Shown here piece after piece: positions 9,426-17,604 of a stretch of DNA of 64,000 bases. The stretch covers positions 1-64,000 of the forward strand of contig CAYMRD010000003.1 in NCBI GenBank assembly GCA_964392775.1, written 5' to 3'. Below the pieces are notes generated by a model. The model saw only the letters and a program-made list of their open reading frames with translations, was not told where the DNA came from and ran no database searches. Source of the stretch: UKL13-3 sp964392775. GTDB taxonomy: Bacteria > Bacteroidota > Bacteroidia > UKL13-3. Both the position numbers and the translations under genes were made by a program. The first letter of the stretch is position 1. Every line of letters begins with the position of its first letter.

Positions 9426-10592
9426 ATGACCTCTGATAAATACATGAAGCGCGGTGTTTCGTCTCAGAAAGAAGATGTTCACGCTGCCATTAAACATATT
9501 GATAAAGGCCTTTTCCCGCAGGCATTTTGCAAAATTGTTCCCGACTACCTTGGTGGCGATGATGCTTTTTGCAACCTGATGCATGCAGATGGTGCGGGAA
9601 CCAAAAGCAGTCTGGCTTATTTGTACTGGAAAGAAACCGGGGACCTGAGTGTTTGGAAAGGCATCGCTCAGGATGCGATTGTAATGAACACCAATGATTT
9701 GCTTGCAGCAGGTGTGTATCAGGATATTCTCATTTCATCCACCATCGGACGCAATAAAAATCTGATTCCGGGTGAGGTGATTCAAACCATTATTGAAGGA
9801 ACCGAAGAGTTTATTGAACTGCTTCGGGGCTATGGAGTGAACATCCGCAGCACGGGTGGCGAAACCGCTGATGTGGGCGATCTGGTTCGTACCATCATCG
9901 TTGATTCAACCGTTACAGCCCGCGCCAAACGCAGCAGCATTATTGATAACAAAAATATTAAACCCGGAGATGTAATTGTGGGCTTTTCAAGTTTCGGACA
10001 AACCCGCTACGAAAAAGAATACAATGCCGGCATGGGCAGCAACGGACTGACCATGGCTCGCCACGATGTGTTGTCCGGCCACTATAAAACCATTTCCGAA
10101 AGCTACGACCCGCTGGTTCCGGCAGATTTAGTGTATACAGGAGGCTTAAAACTTACCGACAAAGTTGAAGGACATCCATTAAATGTAGGTAAGATGATTC
10201 TGTCGCCAACACGTACCTTCTCTCCTGTTATCAAAAAAATATTCGATGAATACTTTAGCGCTATTCATGGTATGATTCATTGCACCGGAGGTGCACATAC
10301 CAAGGTGCTTCATTATACCAACGGCTTGCGTTTTGTAAAAGACAATCTTTTTGCAACACCTCCATTGTTCAGCATGATTCAGCAACAATCCAACAGCACA
10401 TGGCACGAAATGTACAAGGTGTTTAATATGGGCAGTTTGCTGGAGTTTTATGTGGATGAAACCACCGCAAAAGGCCTGATTGACATCGCTCATTCGGTTG
10501 GTATTGAGGCCCAAATTATCGGGCGTGTTGAGGCCGCTGAGAAAAAAGAAGTCGTGGTGAAAAGTGCACACGGTGAGTTCATTTACAACTAA
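9426..10592 (+). CDS. purM: Phosphoribosylformylglycinamidine cyclo-ligase (AIR synthase)
   Basis: PurM closes the imidazole ring in step five of purine synthesis, converting FGAM to AIR with ATP in the cytosol. The 388-residue protein shows the family's nucleotide and substrate motifs: HADGAGTKSSLAY near residue 52, MNTNDLLAAG near 90, RSTGGETADV near 140, and a C-terminal half with HCTGGAHTKVL and FNMGSLLEF. The ATG at 9426 was preferred over a TTG seven codons upstream because the TTG overlaps the likely -7 box. The long form and motif variants match Bacteroidota PurM. It lies 33 bases from the end of its ORF to an unrelated galE and may not be functionally linked to it. Confidence 0.95.
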   Translation: MTSDKYMKRGVSSQKEDVHAAIKHIDKGLFPQAFCKIVPDYLGGDDAFCNLMHADGAGTKSSLAYLYWKETGDLSVWKGIAQDAIVMNTNDLLAAGVYQDILISSTIGRNKNLIPGEVIQTIIEGTEEFIELLRGYGVNIRSTGGETADVGDLVRTIIVDSTVTARAKRSSIIDNKNIKPGDVIVGFSSFGQTRYEKEYNAGMGSNGLTMARHDVLSGHYKTISESYDPLVPADLVYTGGLKLTDKVEGHPLNVGKMILSPTRTFSPVIKKIFDEYFSAIHGMIHCTGGAHTKVLHYTNGLRFVKDNLFATPPLFSMIQQQSNSTWHEMYKVFNMGSLLEFYVDETTAKGLIDIAHSVGIEAQIIGRVEAAEKKEVVVKSAHGEFIYN

Positions 10593-10643
10593 ACTTTAAT
10601 TTAAGGCCGATTCCCTATCTTGCGGCCTGCTATCAATTTACAC

Positions 10644-11666
10644 ATGAAAGTACTGGTTACAGGCGGAACAGGATTTATAGGATCGCATACAGTGGTTGAA
10701 CTGCTACAGGCAGGGCATGACGTGGTTGTAATCGACAACCTCGAAAATTCCGACAGGGATGTTGTGAATCAGATTGAAAAAATAACAAAAAAAAGTCCGG
10801 TCTTTATTGACGCTGATATACGCGACAAAAAAGCCCTGCATCAATTATTCACCAACCACCCGGGTATAGATGCCGTGATTCATTTTGCTGCCTACAAAGC
10901 CGTTGGCGAATCCGTTGAAAAACCATTGGCCTACTACGAAAACAACGTAGGTGGAACTGCCAGCCTCTTGAATGCAATGATTGAGCATAAGATTCAAAAT
11001 CTGGTATTCTCATCCAGTTGCACCGTATATGGCGATGTATCTGCAAATCAACTTCCAATTACCGAAAGCTCTCCTGTGGTAAAAGCCAATTCACCTTACG
11101 GCAATACAAAAAAAATATGTGAAGAGATGTTGCAGGATGTTGCGCAAACAAAATCCCTAAACATCGTTTCACTTCGGTATTTTAACCCTATTGGCGCACA
11201 CGACAGCGCTTTGATTGGAGAACTCCCGAAAGGTATTCCCAATAATTTAATTCCATTCATCACACAAACGGCCATTGGTAAACGCAAACAACTAACTGTT
11301 TTTGGAAATGATTACCCGACACCTGACGGTAGCTGCATACGGGATTATATCCATGTGGTGGACTTAGCGCTGGCACATATCAAAGCCATAGAATACCTGA
11401 TGCAAACCAAAACATCTTATGATGTATTTAACATCGGAACCGGTACCGGGCAATCTGTGCTGGAAGTGATAGCTGCTTTTGAAACCGTTAGTGGCATAAA
11501 TCTTAATTATACCATTGGCCCGCGCAGAGCCGGAGATGTGGTTCAGATTTATGCTTCATGTGATAAAGCAACACATATACTCGGATGGAAAGCTGAACGC
11601 AGCTTGCAAAACGCACTTGAAACAGCATGGAAATGGGAACAACAACTAGCCAAACAAACAATATAG
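10644..11666 (+). CDS. galE: UDP-glucose 4-epimerase
   Basis: This extended short-chain dehydrogenase interconverts UDP-glucose and UDP-galactose using bound NAD. The 340-residue protein starts MKVLVTGGTGFIGSHTVVEL with the Rossmann GxxGxxG motif. It has SSSCTVYG with the catalytic Ser, the YxxxK pair in SPYGNTKK (about 150), and RYFNPIGAH and SCIRDYIHVVDL, all typical of GalE. The ATG at 10644 was chosen because upstream TTG-start residues do not belong to the fold. It leads a same-strand run galE-rfbB-rfbA with 11- and 14-base gaps, so the three probably form one transcript feeding polysaccharide synthesis. Confidence 0.95.
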   Translation: MKVLVTGGTGFIGSHTVVELLQAGHDVVVIDNLENSDRDVVNQIEKITKKSPVFIDADIRDKKALHQLFTNHPGIDAVIHFAAYKAVGESVEKPLAYYENNVGGTASLLNAMIEHKIQNLVFSSSCTVYGDVSANQLPITESSPVVKANSPYGNTKKICEEMLQDVAQTKSLNIVSLRYFNPIGAHDSALIGELPKGIPNNLIPFITQTAIGKRKQLTVFGNDYPTPDGSCIRDYIHVVDLALAHIKAIEYLMQTKTSYDVFNIGTGTGQSVLEVIAAFETVSGINLNYTIGPRRAGDVVQIYASCDKATHILGWKAERSLQNALETAWKWEQQLAKQTI

Positions 11667-11677
11667 ATTTAAAAAAG

Positions 11678-12745
11678 ATGAGTAGTACGAAAACAAAGAA
11701 AATATTAATTACAGGAGGAGCAGGTTTTATCGGCTCACACGTGGTTCGCCTGTTTGTCAATAAGTATCCAGAATACCAGATTTACAATCTTGATAAATTG
11801 ACGTATGCCGGTAATCTTAAAAATATCACCGATATTGAAAATGCGCCTAATTATACTTTCATCAAAGCTGATCTGGTTGATGCGGCACAAATCAATCAGT
11901 TGTTTGCCGAATATGGATTTACAGATATTATTCATCTGGCAGCCGAAAGCCACGTAGACCGCAGCATCACCAACCCGATGGATTTTGTAATGACCAATGT
12001 AGTTGGAACCGTTAATTTATTGAACGCTGCAAAAACTGCATGGAAAGACGATTTGAGCAATCACCTGTTTTACCATGTATCAACGGATGAAGTTTATGGC
12101 AGTTTACATGATGGCGGTTTCTTTTTAGAAACGACTCCTTATGACCCGCAAAGCCCGTACAGTGCAAGCAAAGCATCAAGCGATCACTTTGTAAGAGCAT
12201 ACCACAATACATACAAAATTCCGGTTGTTATCAGCAATTGCTCTAACAACTACGGTCCGAATCAATTCCCTGAGAAATTAGTTCCACTGTTCATCAACAA
12301 TATCCGCAACAACAAATCACTTCCTGTATATGGCAAAGGTGAAAACGTGCGCGACTGGTTGTATGTAGTAGACCACGCAAGAGCCATTGATGATGTATTT
12401 CACAAAGGCAAAGTTGGTGAAACCTATAATATTGGCGGATTCAATGAGTGGACCAATATTGATTTGATCAAAGTAATTTGCAAAACGATGGACCGCATTC
12501 TGGGTCGCGCGGAAGGTGAATCGGAAAAACTGATCACTTATGTTACCGACCGTGCCGGACATGATTTGCGGTATGCCATTGATGCCAATAAAATCATGAA
12601 AGAGCTCGGATGGGAACCCTCATTGCAGTTTGAAGAAGGCATTGAAAAAACCATTCGCTGGTATATGGACAATCAGCAATGGATGGATGAAGTAACCAGC
12701 GGTGATTACCAGAATTATTACAACAATTTGTACGCAAAACGATAA
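11678..12745 (+). CDS. rfbB: dTDP-glucose 4,6-dehydratase
   Basis: RfbB converts dTDP-glucose to dTDP-4-dehydro-6-deoxyglucose, the second step to dTDP-rhamnose and related deoxysugars. The 355-residue protein has the Rossmann motif GGAGFIGSHVVR, AAESHVDRSI, the active-site region VSTDEVYG, the YxxxK pair in SPYSASKASSDH, and NNYGPNQFPEKL, diagnostic of this enzyme. The ATG at 11678 begins 11 bases after the galE stop; a longer form from 11627 would overlap galE by 40 bases and adds non-conserved residues. Confidence 0.95.
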   Translation: MSSTKTKKILITGGAGFIGSHVVRLFVNKYPEYQIYNLDKLTYAGNLKNITDIENAPNYTFIKADLVDAAQINQLFAEYGFTDIIHLAAESHVDRSITNPMDFVMTNVVGTVNLLNAAKTAWKDDLSNHLFYHVSTDEVYGSLHDGGFFLETTPYDPQSPYSASKASSDHFVRAYHNTYKIPVVISNCSNNYGPNQFPEKLVPLFINNIRNNKSLPVYGKGENVRDWLYVVDHARAIDDVFHKGKVGETYNIGGFNEWTNIDLIKVICKTMDRILGRAEGESEKLITYVTDRAGHDLRYAIDANKIMKELGWEPSLQFEEGIEKTIRWYMDNQQWMDEVTSGDYQNYYNNLYAKR

Positions 12746-12759
12746 GCACACCAAACATT

Positions 12760-13620
12760 ATGAAAGGTATTATTTTAGCCGGAGGCAGCGGCACCCGATT
12801 GCATCCATTGACATTAGCTGTAAGCAAGCAGCTAATGCCTGTGTATGATAAACCCATGATTTATTATCCACTTTCGGTACTGATGCTGGCAGGTATCAAT
12901 GAGATTTTGATTATCTCAACACCACATGACTTACCCGGATTCAAAAAACTACTGGGCGATGGAAGTCAGATTGGCTGCCGATTTGAATATGCCGAACAAC
13001 CCAGTCCTGACGGACTTGCTCAGGCTTTTATCATTGGCGAAAAATTTATCGGAAAAGATAAAGTTGCTTTGGTTTTGGGTGATAATATTTTCTTTAGTGC
13101 CGGATTGAGTCAGTTGCTACAGGAAAATAACAACCCGGATGGTGGCGTTGTATTTGCCTACCATGTAAGCGACCCTGAACGGTATGGTGTTGTTGCCTTT
13201 GATGATAACATGAATGCGTTAAGCATTGAAGAAAAACCAACACAACCCAAATCCAACTATGCGGTTCCGGGATTATACTTCTACGATAATGAAGTGGTTG
13301 AAATTGCAAAGAACATCAAACCATCGCCTCGCGGAGAACTTGAAATTACAGATGTTAACCGTGTATACCTTGAACGAAAAAAGCTGAAAGTTGGAGTGCT
13401 CAAACGTGGAACGGCTTGGCTTGATACCGGAACATTCGCATCACTGATGCAAGCCGGGCAATTTGTTCAGGTACTTGAAGAACGTCAGGGTTTAAAGGTT
13501 GGATGTATCGAGGAAATCGCTTACAAAAACGGATGGATTAACAGGGAACAACTTAAAACAGAAGCGCAGAAACTACTTAAAAGCGGGTACGGACAATACC
13601 TCATGAACATCATTAAATAA
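12760..13620 (+). CDS. rfbA: Glucose-1-phosphate thymidylyltransferase
   Basis: RfbA makes dTDP-glucose from glucose-1-phosphate and dTTP, supplying rfbB. The 286-residue length is normal. It begins MKGIILAGGSGTRLHPLT, the nucleotide-binding signature, followed by SKQLMPVYDKPMIYYPLS, QPSPDGLAQA, LVLGDNIF, IEEKP, GLYFYD and GTAWLDTG, all characteristic of RmlA. It starts 14 bases after rfbB. RfbC and RfbD, needed to complete rhamnose, are not in the window, so the end product is undetermined. The gene is followed immediately by a mobile-looking repeat. Confidence 0.96.
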   Translation: MKGIILAGGSGTRLHPLTLAVSKQLMPVYDKPMIYYPLSVLMLAGINEILIISTPHDLPGFKKLLGDGSQIGCRFEYAEQPSPDGLAQAFIIGEKFIGKDKVALVLGDNIFFSAGLSQLLQENNNPDGGVVFAYHVSDPERYGVVAFDDNMNALSIEEKPTQPKSNYAVPGLYFYDNEVVEIAKNIKPSPRGELEITDVNRVYLERKKLKVGVLKRGTAWLDTGTFASLMQAGQFVQVLEERQGLKVGCIEEIAYKNGWINREQLKTEAQKLLKSGYGQYLMNIIK

Positions 13621-13622
13621 AA

Positions 13623-14050
13623 TGTATATCTGCAAGAACTTAAACTTAGTAATACTTAGTGGCTCCTGTGTTTGTTAGCGAAGTAATTATTTTTAAATAT
13701 AAAAAATGACTATCGGGATATTGTCAACTTGCCCTCGCGCACCCCTGCCCCTGGCGGGGACCAGCCGCACACTTTCTAAAAGACTTGTGGGCGGAACTCC
13801 CCTTAGGGTTAGGGGGTGCGGAGGATGGAAGAAGTTTAATTGACAATATCCCGATAGTCAGTATATAAAGTGAAAAAGAATAAGAGCTGATTGGTGGCGA
13901 AAAAGAGTAGCCACAATGACACTAAGTTTCACGAAGGGAAATAGAATTTAGTGTTGCTTTGTGCTTGGTGTTAGTGGCAAAGAGCTACCGGACTCAAAGA
14001 ATACACAAAACCATACCGAATATGCATTTAGGTAAGCTTGCGGATATACA
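13623..14050. repeat. Inverted-repeat element B (MITE-like), copy 1, with element A nested inside
   Basis: The ends tgtatatctgcaag (13623-13636) and cttgcggatataca (14037-14050) are inverted repeats with one mismatch. The interior includes stretches like cactaagtttcacgaag and gtgttagtggcaaagag, and ends caaaaccataccgaatatgc. A second copy at 59781-60053 shares the same ends and right-end sequence. No coding capacity was seen. This 428-bp block fills nearly the whole rfbA to isomerase spacer. Confidence 0.75.
13708..13859. repeat. Inverted-repeat element A with perfect 20-bp termini
   Basis: The left end gactatcgggatattgtcaa (13708-13727) is the exact reverse complement of the right end (13840-13859). 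Between them are a C-rich arm (gcgcacccctgcccctggcg), ccagccgcac, and a G-rich arm (ccccttagggttagggggtg), the same motif order as at 7029-7180. The whole 152 bp can fold as a long hairpin, and it interrupts element B. It encodes nothing visible. Confidence 0.85.
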
Positions 14051-14143
14051 CCTCAAATTAAATAAACACAAAACCAATATCTGAATTCCAACTTGAATTG
14101 AGATATTTGAATCAGAACTTAGTTATTGTAAAAATAAACTTAT

Positions 14144-15124
14144 ATGAACGAACAGCACGAGGCCTTACGAAAATTTAGCTATCAGATAGAATACGCTATC
14201 AACAACTATAAACCACATGGATTATCAGCTAACAGCTTTAACAACCTTGTGATTGGTGGTTTGGGAGGAAGTGGTATTGGCGGGCGTATCGCAAAAAGTT
14301 TGTTTTCAAATGAATGTCCGGTTCCTGTTGAATGTATTGCTGATTACGCATTACCGGCTTATGTGAACGATAAATCTTTGGTTATTCTTGCGTCCTATTC
14401 AGGCAATACGGAAGAAACCTTAACCATGTATGAGGAAACCAAAAAGCGTGGCGCCAAAATACTCACCCTGTCTACCGGAGGAAAACTTAAAGACTTAGCC
14501 CTTGCCGACTCTCAATATTTTCTTCAGATAGAGGCCGGATTTCAACCCCGCATGGCGCTTGGGTTTTCGCTCACTTTTCTGGTTCAGATATTCGGTGAGT
14601 TGATTGGCAAAAATGTAACCTCCGACTTAAAATCCATTGCTCAGGAATTAGCCGTAACAACTCCTTACGAAGAAAGAGCAACAGCAATTTTCGAATCCCT
14701 TAAAAACCGCACAAAATCAAAATTTGTTGTGCTGACCGATGGCCCAATGGAACCGGTTGGGATTCGCTTTGCCCAGCAAGTGCAGGAAAACGCCAAACAT
14801 GAGTGTTTTCAGCATGTACTGCCTGAAATGAACCATAATGTGATTGAATCGTACTATGGAACTTTAGACACCGTTTTCTTCTTCATCAACTCCGGAAAAA
14901 ATGAGCGGGTAACTGCTCGCTTTGAGTTTATGGATGGATTGCTTGCTGTTCAAAATCACAAGGTGATACATATCGCTCAGGAAGATTTCTTGCTGTTATC
15001 TGTTTATGAAACCATTTTTGTACTCGACTGGGTTTCGTTATATGTGGCCGACCACCGCGGAGTCGATTCGCTTAACGTGCCCAATATTTCATCTCTTAAA
15101 TCTTTTCTTGAACAGGTAAATTAA
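14144..15124 (+). CDS. Bifunctional phosphoglucose/phosphomannose isomerase (SIS family)
   Basis: The 326-residue cytosolic enzyme interconverts fructose-6-phosphate with glucose-6-phosphate or mannose-6-phosphate. The N-terminal SIS domain (about 20-160) shows GGLGGSGIGGRIAKSL and ILASYSGNTEETL, the sugar-phosphate-binding loops, and the C-terminal half carries PEMNHNVIESY and the family-typical end region. The length fits the archaeal/Bacteroidota bifunctional PGI/PMI rather than classical Pgi. It ends one base before the CpsB-type phosphatase, so the two are almost certainly co-transcribed, consistent with supply of sugar precursors for polysaccharide. Confidence 0.88.
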   Translation: MNEQHEALRKFSYQIEYAINNYKPHGLSANSFNNLVIGGLGGSGIGGRIAKSLFSNECPVPVECIADYALPAYVNDKSLVILASYSGNTEETLTMYEETKKRGAKILTLSTGGKLKDLALADSQYFLQIEAGFQPRMALGFSLTFLVQIFGELIGKNVTSDLKSIAQELAVTTPYEERATAIFESLKNRTKSKFVVLTDGPMEPVGIRFAQQVQENAKHECFQHVLPEMNHNVIESYYGTLDTVFFFINSGKNERVTARFEFMDGLLAVQNHKVIHIAQEDFLLLSVYETIFVLDWVSLYVADHRGVDSLNVPNISSLKSFLEQVN

Positions 15125-15125
15125 T

Positions 15126-15872
15126 ATGAACTGGTTAAACCGGTTATTGAGAAAATCGCCACCCGTTAAGGCTGAGCCTTTCGTTAATCCGATTACAACC
15201 GAACTGCATTCTCACCTGATACCCGACATTGATGATGGCGTTAAAACACTTGAAGAAAGTGTTGACGTTATCAGGCAGATGCATGCTATGGGTTATCGCA
15301 AGATTATCACCACTCCTCATATCATGGGCGACTATTACAAGAATAGCCCCGAAAACATTTTACCATTACTGGAGGAGGTGCGCAACAAGCTCAATCAATA
15401 TAATATACCTGTTGAGATACATGCAGCCGCTGAATACATGGCAGATGATTTACTGATTGAAAAAATTGATACCGGAAATCTGCTCACGTTTGGCCGTAAA
15501 TATGTATTGATTGAGATGCCTTTTATGGAGCCTTCTCCTAACCTCAGGGAGATTTTATTCGCGTTAAATATCAATGGGTACAAACCAGTTCTGGCTCACC
15601 CTGAAAGGTATTTGTATTATGCCGCACAGCCCTCAAAATACAATGAACTTTGGGATGCAGAAGTGTTATTCCAGCTTAATATTAACTCACTTGTTGGATA
15701 CTACTCGCCCGTAGCCTCAAAAGCGGCTGAATACTTAATAAAAAACAAAATGGTGAATATGGTGGGCAGCGATTGCCATGGCATGCGCCATCTCCCTGCA
15801 CTCGAAAAAGCGATTCAAACAGACTTGTACAGGGAAGTATGCAACCTTCCTCTGCTCAACAATCAACTGTAA
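15126..15872 (+). CDS. CpsB/YwqE-type protein tyrosine phosphatase, PHP fold
   Basis: This 248-residue protein belongs to the metal-dependent PHP phosphatases that dephosphorylate bacterial tyrosine kinases controlling capsule and exopolysaccharide assembly. Visible motifs are ELHSHLIPDIDDG (metal-binding His-x-His and Asp), TTPHIMGDYY, AAAEYM, IEMPFM, LAHPERY and the final GSDCHG, which together match the family. Its start is one base after the isomerase stop, and the pairing with sugar-nucleotide genes suits a role in polysaccharide regulation. Its last ten bases overlap the convergent gene at 15863. Confidence 0.92.
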   Translation: MNWLNRLLRKSPPVKAEPFVNPITTELHSHLIPDIDDGVKTLEESVDVIRQMHAMGYRKIITTPHIMGDYYKNSPENILPLLEEVRNKLNQYNIPVEIHAAAEYMADDLLIEKIDTGNLLTFGRKYVLIEMPFMEPSPNLREILFALNINGYKPVLAHPERYLYYAAQPSKYNELWDAEVLFQLNINSLVGYYSPVASKAAEYLIKNKMVNMVGSDCHGMRHLPALEKAIQTDLYREVCNLPLLNNQL

Positions 15873-16102
15873 AGTTTATCCAGCGCCTCAGCCAGTTCAC
15901 GGTCTTTTGCAGTAACCGTATTACCGGCATCATGTGTGGTGAGTTTTACACTAACCCGGTTGTAAACATTCGTCCACTCCGGATGATGATTCAACTTTTC
16001 AATAACAAATCCGGCTTTCACCATCCAGGCCAAAGCAGCTGCAAAATCAGCAAACACAAAGGTTTTGTGCAATGCATTTTCGGTTTCAGTCCAGTTATTC
16101 AT
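15863..16102 (-). CDS. phhB: Pterin-4a-carbinolamine dehydratase
   Basis: The 79-residue protein matches the small DCoH/PhhB family, which dehydrates 4a-hydroxytetrahydrobiopterin to recycle the cofactor of aromatic amino acid hydroxylases. The key signature is KLNHHPEWTNVYNRVSVKL followed by THDAG and VTAKD, which contains the two adjacent active-site histidines and the third His of the site. The length is complete for the core fold. The gene is convergent with the phosphatase gene and overlaps its last ten bases. No hydroxylase is nearby, so the substrate context is unknown. Confidence 0.92.
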   Translation of the reverse strand: MNNWTETENALHKTFVFADFAAALAWMVKAGFVIEKLNHHPEWTNVYNRVSVKLTTHDAGNTVTAKDRELAEALDKLYS

Positions 16103-16113
16103 AATCTTTAGTG

Positions 16114-17016
16114 TTAGTGTTTTTCTTCTGTCATTTGGTAAGAAAGAGTTGATTTTTCAACTGCTCCAAATATGAAGCTATATTTCTCCTTTATGTGAAC
16201 CAACAACCCTTCTTTATCATACTCATATTCGCTGGTCTCAATATCCTTACCCGACCTTTTTTCGAATCGAATCAATTGCCCCAACGAGTTGTAGTTCCAA
16301 GTTTTCACCGTGCTGCCTGCTTTTTGCGCTTCAACTTCCCTGACCTTTTTTCCCAATGAGTCGTAATCATATCTGATTGTACCGGTTGTATCAGCACCAA
16401 ACATACTGACTTCGAAAACCAATTTGTCGTTTTCGTAATGATACTTCGTTATGTAGGGCATTGAAAAACCTCTCGGCTTATCCTGCACTTCTATAAGATG
16501 CTTATCTGCATAAAAATAGTTCCATTCCCTGGTTGTATGCGTAGGTGTTACTTCCTGCTTATTCACAATAAACCCTTCGGCATTGTATCTAAACAGCAGC
16601 TTTGTTTGAGGATTAGGGTCTGTGTAATACTGTACCATTAAGCCATTTGAATCATATTTGTAAAAATACTGATTCTCCATATCCAGGTTTTCTGATACGA
16701 TCTTTCTGTTTGTTAAATTTCCATGTTCATCGTATTTAAAAATGGCAGAGTGGCTCTGTATTCCATCTTTTAACGACTGCCAATCCTCTCTGATAATATT
16801 ACCCGATGTATCAAAATTGTATGTGATTCTCCATGAATTACTTTTTCGATGCCATCCCCAAAAATAATTTCTGCTTTCACAAACCAGAACACGTATTCTG
16901 TTTTTAACAATTACATCCTTTGATACCGGACTTTGAGGAACATCCTCATTCTGGGCATGAGAAAAAAACACACCTGAAAGCAGCAACATGCATAAAATAA
17001 AGTATCTCTTTCTCAA
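16114..17016 (-). CDS. Secreted protein with YD/RHS-like strands, function unknown
   Basis: A 300-residue protein with a signal peptide (MRKRYFILCMLLLSGVFFSHAQ). The body is a series of short beta-strand units resembling RHS/YD repeats: YNFDTSGNIIREDW, FKYDEHGNLTNRK, YKYDSNGLMVQYY, YDYDSLGKKV, WNYNSLGQLIRFE and YEYDKEGLLVHIK. I infer a periplasmic or outer-membrane-facing beta-rich protein. It lacks the core domain, the great length and any toxin tip of true Rhs proteins. It lies 11 bases upstream of phhB and just downstream of the carbonic-anhydrase-like gene on the same strand. Confidence 0.75.
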   Translation of the reverse strand: MRKRYFILCMLLLSGVFFSHAQNEDVPQSPVSKDVIVKNRIRVLVCESRNYFWGWHRKSNSWRITYNFDTSGNIIREDWQSLKDGIQSHSAIFKYDEHGNLTNRKIVSENLDMENQYFYKYDSNGLMVQYYTDPNPQTKLLFRYNAEGFIVNKQEVTPTHTTREWNYFYADKHLIEVQDKPRGFSMPYITKYHYENDKLVFEVSMFGADTTGTIRYDYDSLGKKVREVEAQKAGSTVKTWNYNSLGQLIRFEKRSGKDIETSEYEYDKEGLLVHIKEKYSFIFGAVEKSTLSYQMTEEKH

Positions 17017-17019
17017 AAT

Positions 17020-17550
17020 TTATTTCCAGTGCTTAATATATTCTTTACTCAACTCAACATACGATTGTGCATTGCGTTTTACCTTTTCGATATGTGCCTC
17101 ACTCAACTGCTTCACCACTTTTGCAGGTGATCCCATCACAATGCTGTAATCCGGAATCACCATCCCTTCTGTAACCAATGCGTTGGCTCCGATGATGCAA
17201 AAATTACCCACCTGTGCCCCGTTTAAGATGGTTGCATGCATACCCACCAACACATTGTTACCAAGCGTAGCTCCATGCACAATGGCGCAATGCCCGATGA
17301 TACAATCCTCTCCGATTGCAACCGGATAACCCGGATCCACATGCACAACAGCATTTTCCTGAATATTGCTCCTGTTTCCAACAACAATTGTATCTCCATC
17401 CCCGCGCAACACAGCCCCAAACCATACCGAACAATTATCACCCAACGTCACCTGCCCGAATACCCTTGCCGTATCTGCAATCCACACTTCATTTCCCTTT
17501 TGAATTGGTGTGTTTAAAATCTCTTTCATTTTGCTGAAATCTCTTTCCAT
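17020..17550 (-). CDS. Gamma-carbonic anhydrase family hexapeptide protein
   Basis: The 176-residue protein folds as a left-handed beta-helix trimer judging from its hexapeptide repeats (VTLGDN, VVGNRSN, AIGEDC, TLGNNV, QVGNFC). It has the gamma-class core WFGAVLRGDGD, the metal-ligand His in NAVVHVDPG, and HCAIVHGATLG. Family members of this YrdA/CaiE-like branch include zinc or iron carbonic anhydrases and transferase-like proteins of unknown activity, so catalysis is not certain. Its stop is three bases from the next gene's start on the same strand. Confidence 0.9.
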   Translation of the reverse strand: MERDFSKMKEILNTPIQKGNEVWIADTARVFGQVTLGDNCSVWFGAVLRGDGDTIVVGNRSNIQENAVVHVDPGYPVAIGEDCIIGHCAIVHGATLGNNVLVGMHATILNGAQVGNFCIIGANALVTEGMVIPDYSIVMGSPAKVVKQLSEAHIEKVKRNAQSYVELSKEYIKHWK

Positions 17551-17604
17551 AAGTATGCAAATTAGTAAAAAGAGAATACGTTATTTGCTACAATCTTTTA
17601 CAGC

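Noticed and set aside
13621..14143. Possible CRISPR array or tRNA in the repeat-rich spacer
   Set aside because: There are no regularly spaced direct repeats with unique spacers and no cloverleaf; the structure is inverted-repeat elements.
16114..17016. Second polymorphic Rhs toxin
   Set aside because: It has YD-like strands but no RHS core, no junction and no C-terminal toxin domain, and is only 300 residues.
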